64,000 nt of DNA, from NCBI RefSeq assembly GCF_900128945.1, contig NZ_FQUD01000002.1:896371-960370 (forward strand), read 5' to 3'. How positions within the stretch are numbered: position 1 is the stretch's first letter; each line of letters opens with the position of its first letter. Below the pieces are notes generated by a model, which was given only the letters and a program-made list of their open reading frames with translations, ran no database searches and had not been told where the DNA came from. The translations under genes were made by a program, and so were the position numbers. Shown one piece after another: positions 60,847-64,000 of the stretch. This stretch comes from Chryseobacterium sp. OV279. Its GTDB lineage: Bacteria; Bacteroidota; Bacteroidia; Flavobacteriales; Weeksellaceae.

Positions 60847-62256
60847 TTATTTTTTAATGATCTTAAAGGTTTTGTTTTTTCCATTTTGGAAATTAATTTT
60901 TATAACATAAATTCCATTTGCGAGATTAGAAACATCAGGAGACTCATTAGTGAGTTTTTTTACCCATATTCCGGTTGAAGAATAAATGTCAATCGTGCTC
61001 ATCTTTTCTTTTGATGTAATGACTAATTGGTCTTTTACTGGATTTTCTATTTGTATTTCTTTAGTTTGAATAGATTCGTTAGCAGATAGAGTAGAAGAGC
61101 TGTTGAGTACATATTTTACAACCTCAAAAGCTCCGTTATACATGCCTTCTCCACCATATACAAGGATGCTGTTATCAAAAACCTTAATGCTGACGATAGA
61201 ATGGTTTTGCAAATTAGGATCATTTTCTACAAAGTTTCCAACAGAAGGATCCACAGTGCCACTTTGATCAAGCTTAGAGATGTAATAGGTATGTCCACCA
61301 TTGGCATTTACATTTCCGGCAACATAATAGTGGCCGTTTTTCTCATAAAGATCAAAAAGCATCGCTCCAGCAGGGGGATTATAATTGAAGGCAGGATCTA
61401 TGCTTCCGTCTGCATTTATTCTTTTTACGGTACCAAAGCCGGAACCGGTGTCTAACATGTCTATGCATGCTATTTTATTATTGCTGTCTATGAAGGCCTT
61501 ACTTATCGCTAATGGAGGATCTACGGCCACCTCTCCATTATTGCCGAAGCTGGTCATAACCTGTCCGTTTGAATTGTACTTTTTTATAGTATAGGCATAG
61601 AAGCACATAATGCTGGACTGCTGATCCAATAATATATAACCGGGAATACTGGCAATTACAAGTTCTCCGTTATTTCCAAAACTGGTATCCTCGGTACCAT
61701 CATTGTTTAATCTAAACAGATGGAGTTGGGAATCTGATGAACCATTCGGATGATATCCCTCTCCGGCGACCAGTATTTTATTATCCTGCTCATAGAGATC
61801 GGTAAACAGGATAGGATGGGCTAGAATTTTTGTTCCTCCGTTACCAAATGACGGATCCGGTTGTCCGTTTGGAAGGATTCTGATAACATCAAAATGAGAA
61901 GGGCTGTTGGTGGCAGGATCCATTTTTTTGCAAAGTAATGTCAATTTGTTATCGGAATGTCTTAAAAAGCCAATAAGATCATCCAACTGGTAATCTAAGA
62001 AGATTTTTCCATTGGTTCCAAAAGTAAGATCCAAAGGTCCTGTATAGCTTGTCGCTTTAGAAATAACCAATTGATGGGTATTAGAATCGAAAGAGCGATA
62101 GAAAACACTGCTGTTGGTGTCGGTTAAATTGCCTGCTAAGAAAGTTCCTGCGGGCAAATGATGTATTCCATTGGAAGCAAACGAAATATCCTTTAAAAGT
62201 TGGGAATAGATGACATTGACTGTAAGCAATGTTAATAGTAAAATTATTTTCTTCAT
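60847..62256 (-). CDS. T9SS-exported delta-60-repeat protein
   Basis: A 469-residue protein from the ATG at 62256 (MKKIILLLTLLTVNVIYSQ); the longer frame from 62310 is unlikely. Repeats of 50-60 residues carry the delta-60 signature (LDLTFGTNGKI, PDPSFGNGGTKIL, EDTSFGNNGELVI, GSIDPAFNY), which probably form a beta propeller. The C-terminal type A sorting domain (IQIENPVKDQLVITS to FKIIKK) sends it through type IX secretion. A TATTTTTG -7 element lies at 62270-62277 on the minus strand. Confidence 0.88.
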   Translation of the reverse strand: MKKIILLLTLLTVNVIYSQLLKDISFASNGIHHLPAGTFLAGNLTDTNSSVFYRSFDSNTHQLVISKATSYTGPLDLTFGTNGKIFLDYQLDDLIGFLRHSDNKLTLLCKKMDPATNSPSHFDVIRILPNGQPDPSFGNGGTKILAHPILFTDLYEQDNKILVAGEGYHPNGSSDSQLHLFRLNNDGTEDTSFGNNGELVIASIPGYILLDQQSSIMCFYAYTIKKYNSNGQVMTSFGNNGEVAVDPPLAISKAFIDSNNKIACIDMLDTGSGFGTVKRINADGSIDPAFNYNPPAGAMLFDLYEKNGHYYVAGNVNANGGHTYYISKLDQSGTVDPSVGNFVENDPNLQNHSIVSIKVFDNSILVYGGEGMYNGAFEVVKYVLNSSSTLSANESIQTKEIQIENPVKDQLVITSKEKMSTIDIYSSTGIWVKKLTNESPDVSNLANGIYVIKINFQNGKNKTFKIIKK

Positions 62257-62550
62257 TTGTTTTTTTTTGCAAAAATAAATAAAATAGAGCTGTTTTAATT
62301 GCTTTTTCACGCATTAAAGTGTTCATTATTAGTATTTTATGTATTTTAGAGATAACAGTATGTAATTAATAATCAACTATAAATATTTTAAATTCAAGAA
62401 TAATATTTTTTTCTCTGCTTGCCGTAATCGTAATTCTAAATATGTTGTCAATAATTAATTCATCAAAAGATGAAATTTCTGAATTATTTTAAAGTTTATT
62501 TACATTTTTCAAAGATTTTATTTGAATGGTAACCGCTCATTATATTCAAA

Positions 62551-63115
62551 TTATATTCAATAGGAACAGGCTTCAGCTTTTGTCATTGCGAGGAGCGAAG
62601 CGACGAAGCAATCTCTTTAACCGCAATTTTTTGTAATGAATTAAATTAGATTGCTTCACCTACAGTTCGCAATGACAGTCTTGGTGAAAATAGCGTCTGT
62701 GGGATATGTAAACCATACACACAGATATAGTTTGCAAGATGTTTTATACTAATTCTTTTGTGGTAAAATAAAACACACCGTTTCATCAAAATCTTTGGTC
62801 TTCCATTGAACGGAAACTTATTATATTCAACAGGAACGGGTTTCAGCTTTTGTCATTGCGAGGAGCAAAGCGACGAAGCAATCTCTCTAATCACAATTTT
62901 TTGTCATGAATTGAATTAGATTGCTTCACCTACGGTTCGCAATGACAGTCTTGGTGAAAATGGCGTCTTTAGGATATGCAAATAATACATGCCGATATAA
63001 TCTGCAAGATGTTTTATACTATTCTTTAGTGGTAAAATAAAACACCCCGTTTCATCAAAATCCTTGGTCTTCCATTGAACGGAAGCTTATTATATTCAAT
63101 AGGAACGGGCTTTAG
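62551..63115. repeat. Two 270-bp tandem repeats plus start of a third
   Basis: Unit 1 is 62551-62820, unit 2 62821-63089, and a third begins at 63090 (TTATATTCAA in each). Each full unit contains GTCATTGCGAGGAGC.AAGCG, a matching GATTGCTTCACC and TTCGCAATGAC, forming a long stem, followed by CAAGATGTTTTATACTA and the ATCAAAATC.TTGGTCTTCC trailer. The third breaks into GGAACGGGCTTTAGCCCGTT, a compact REP hairpin. The wider 62257-62550 gap is AT-rich with no gene. Confidence 0.8.
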
Positions 63116-63119
63116 CCCG

Positions 63120-63468
63120 TTTAAACAGAAATCAAGATTCATTCGGCTTTAGCCAAAACCTAATGTTTTTTTTGATCTCCCGCAGATTTCTCAGATGACG
63201 CAGATTGTGACGTCCGTTTTGAAGGTTTCAGCCTTCAGGCAGCTCTAAACTCCCTCCTGATGGTCTGTAAACGGGCTCTCTCCGGTTCCTGAAGTGGCTG
63301 CACGCTCTTTGTAAGCGTCTATAGGCCGTTACTGAACGACCTGGACCCGGTTGATGAACGGGTTTTACCCACTTATGAAAGGGGAGATACCCCTTGGGTA
63401 AGGGGGTAGAGGGACTTAGGTAAGGGGCTGCCAACGGTTATGGAAGGGGGCGGAGGTCTAAAAACAAA
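63120..63468. other. G-rich gene-free block
   Basis: After a CCCGCAGATTTCTCAGATGA-type repeat (63179-63210), the stretch 63230-63460 is much more G/C-rich than the rest of the window, with G-runs such as GGGGAGATACCCC and GGGTAAGGGGG. A minus-strand frame of 68 codons crosses it but has no start context or protein-like composition. It is probably repeat-derived. Confidence 0.5.
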
Positions 63469-63494
63469 AAAACTGCTTCCGATGGAGCAGTTTT
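63469..63494 (-). terminator. Terminator of the XRE gene
   Basis: AAAACTGCTTC (63469-63479) and GGAGCAGTTTT (63484-63494, one G-U pair) around CGAT; T-rich on the minus strand. Confidence 0.8.
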
Positions 63495-63522
63495 GTTTTA
63501 TAATGAGTTCTATTGTACAGAT

Positions 63523-63885
63523 CTATTTTCTGGCTTTTAATTTCTTATTTTCTGCGGTTAGGGCTTCTATCTGCTGTTTCAGGAGGTTGATATAGTCCTG
63601 CTGATTTTCTAAGATATAATCCGGGATGTTGTAATGGTTATTAAGAATTGCAGTTCCTGAATTGGTTGACGAGTCATTGAAATTGACGGTATTACCCGGT
63701 TTCTCTTCTTTAATGTCTTCTACCTTTACGTCCAATGCATTAGCCAGCTTCTCCCACTCATCATCAAATATTCTCACATCACCGCTTTCTTTACGGCTGT
63801 AGTTGGATACATCGGTAGCGATAATATTGGACATATACTCCTGCGTATAGCCTCTTTGCTTTCTTAGAGTTCTTAGCTTTTCCAT
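63523..63885 (-). CDS. XRE-family transcriptional regulator with C-terminal coiled coil
   Basis: A 120-residue protein: helix-turn-helix at about 3-58 (LRTLRKQRGYTQEYMSNIIA, VSNYSRKESGDV), a low-complexity serine/asparagine linker, and a coiled coil at the end (NLLKQQIEALTAENKKLKARK) for dimerisation. It is like the short phage- or transposon-type repressors that are widespread in Chryseobacterium. A palindromic operator candidate lies just upstream at 63934-63955, suggesting autoregulation. It is the last gene of the window; what it controls is outside or unknown. Confidence 0.85.
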   Translation of the reverse strand: MEKLRTLRKQRGYTQEYMSNIIATDVSNYSRKESGDVRIFDDEWEKLANALDVKVEDIKEEKPGNTVNFNDSSTNSGTAILNNHYNIPDYILENQQDYINLLKQQIEALTAENKKLKARK

Positions 63886-63905
63886 AGAGTGGGGGTGTGT
63901 TTTTA

Positions 63906-63955
63906 CAAATATAGAGAAAAAGTTTTTGCAAATAAGGATATATAAGATTATCCTT
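63906..63955 (-). promoter_or_regulatory. XRE promoter and operator candidate
   Basis: On the minus strand TATATTTG (complement of 63906-63913) is a -7 element, with TTTG at 63929-63932 as a close-set -33 (15-bp spacer). Directly upstream AAGGATA-(8 bp)-TATCCTT (63934-63955) is an inverted repeat of a size fitting one XRE dimer. Confidence 0.5.
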
Positions 63956-64000
63956 ACTATTAAAATAATTAAGAGTTTTACAGAAATAAACTTTGAAATA

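Noticed and set aside
62551..63089. CRISPR or integron-like array
   Set aside because: The repeat unit is 270 bp with diverged copies and no unique spacers or integrase.
63228..63434. 68-codon minus-strand frame in the G-rich block
   Set aside because: Unusual composition (many Pro and Arg), no start context, lies in repeat-derived DNA.

Overview
The window looks like chromosome of a Chryseobacterium-type flavobacterium (Bacteroidota, Weeksellaceae). The evidence is AT-rich DNA, promoters of the Bacteroidota TAnnTTTG type, proteins with type IX secretion (T9SS) sorting tails, a GLPGLI-family protein, wingless Crp-like regulators, and an arginine pathway using a Bacteroidota-type acylornithine carbamoyltransferase. 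I see no tRNA, rRNA, CRISPR array or prophage. One complete IS110-family element is present, and intergenic DNA is crowded with several families of short dispersed repeats.

Layout. 0.4-3.8 kb: a Crp-like regulator, a small secreted protein with two cysteines, an SdpA-like membrane protein, an HTTM (SdpB-like) membrane protein and a GLPGLI protein; this may be a peptide export or maturation cassette. 3.8-12 kb: housekeeping and envelope genes (rlmH, a YihY/BrkB membrane protein, nhaA, a Rel/SpoT enzyme, a lipoprotein, a T9SS cargo protein). 12.4-23.1 kb: eight co-directional minus-strand genes (porin, MFS carboxylate transporter, two tiny membrane proteins, a transporter-fused histidine kinase, a receiver-only response regulator, a propionyl-CoA ligase and an acetyl-CoA ligase). 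Together they read as a short-chain carboxylate uptake, sensing and activation unit. 23.3-24.5 kb: the IS110 element, with a candidate bridge-RNA hairpin in its 5' noncoding end. 24.6-34.6 kb: a domesticated-looking zinc-ribbon/HTH protein, then the complete arginine cluster (acyltransferase, argG, argC, argD, argF', argB, argE, argH) and an Lrp regulator. 34.7-40.6 kb: pyrimidine genes pyrB, carA and carB, with an S23 four-helix-bundle gene between carA and carB. A 23-codon leader ORF whose stop codon runs into an intrinsic terminator precedes pyrB and looks like a translation-coupled attenuator.

40.6-43.1 kb: DUF1203, a PEP-mutase-like protein and Ada; two promoters here share a near-identical 25-bp box at the same distance from the -7 element, suggesting an Ada-type alkylation regulon. 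43.1-49.2 kb: a Crp-like regulator, a hydrolase, and a TonB siderophore receptor/PepSY/esterase iron-uptake operon. 49.3-60.5 kb: small envelope proteins, stress and metabolite enzymes, holA and trxB, plus a decayed Ada/Ogt fragment. 60.8-64 kb: a second T9SS protein, a 1.2-kb gene-free block with 270-bp tandem repeats, and an XRE regulator with a likely operator.

All functional calls come from reading the sequence and from memory of the protein families; no database search was run.
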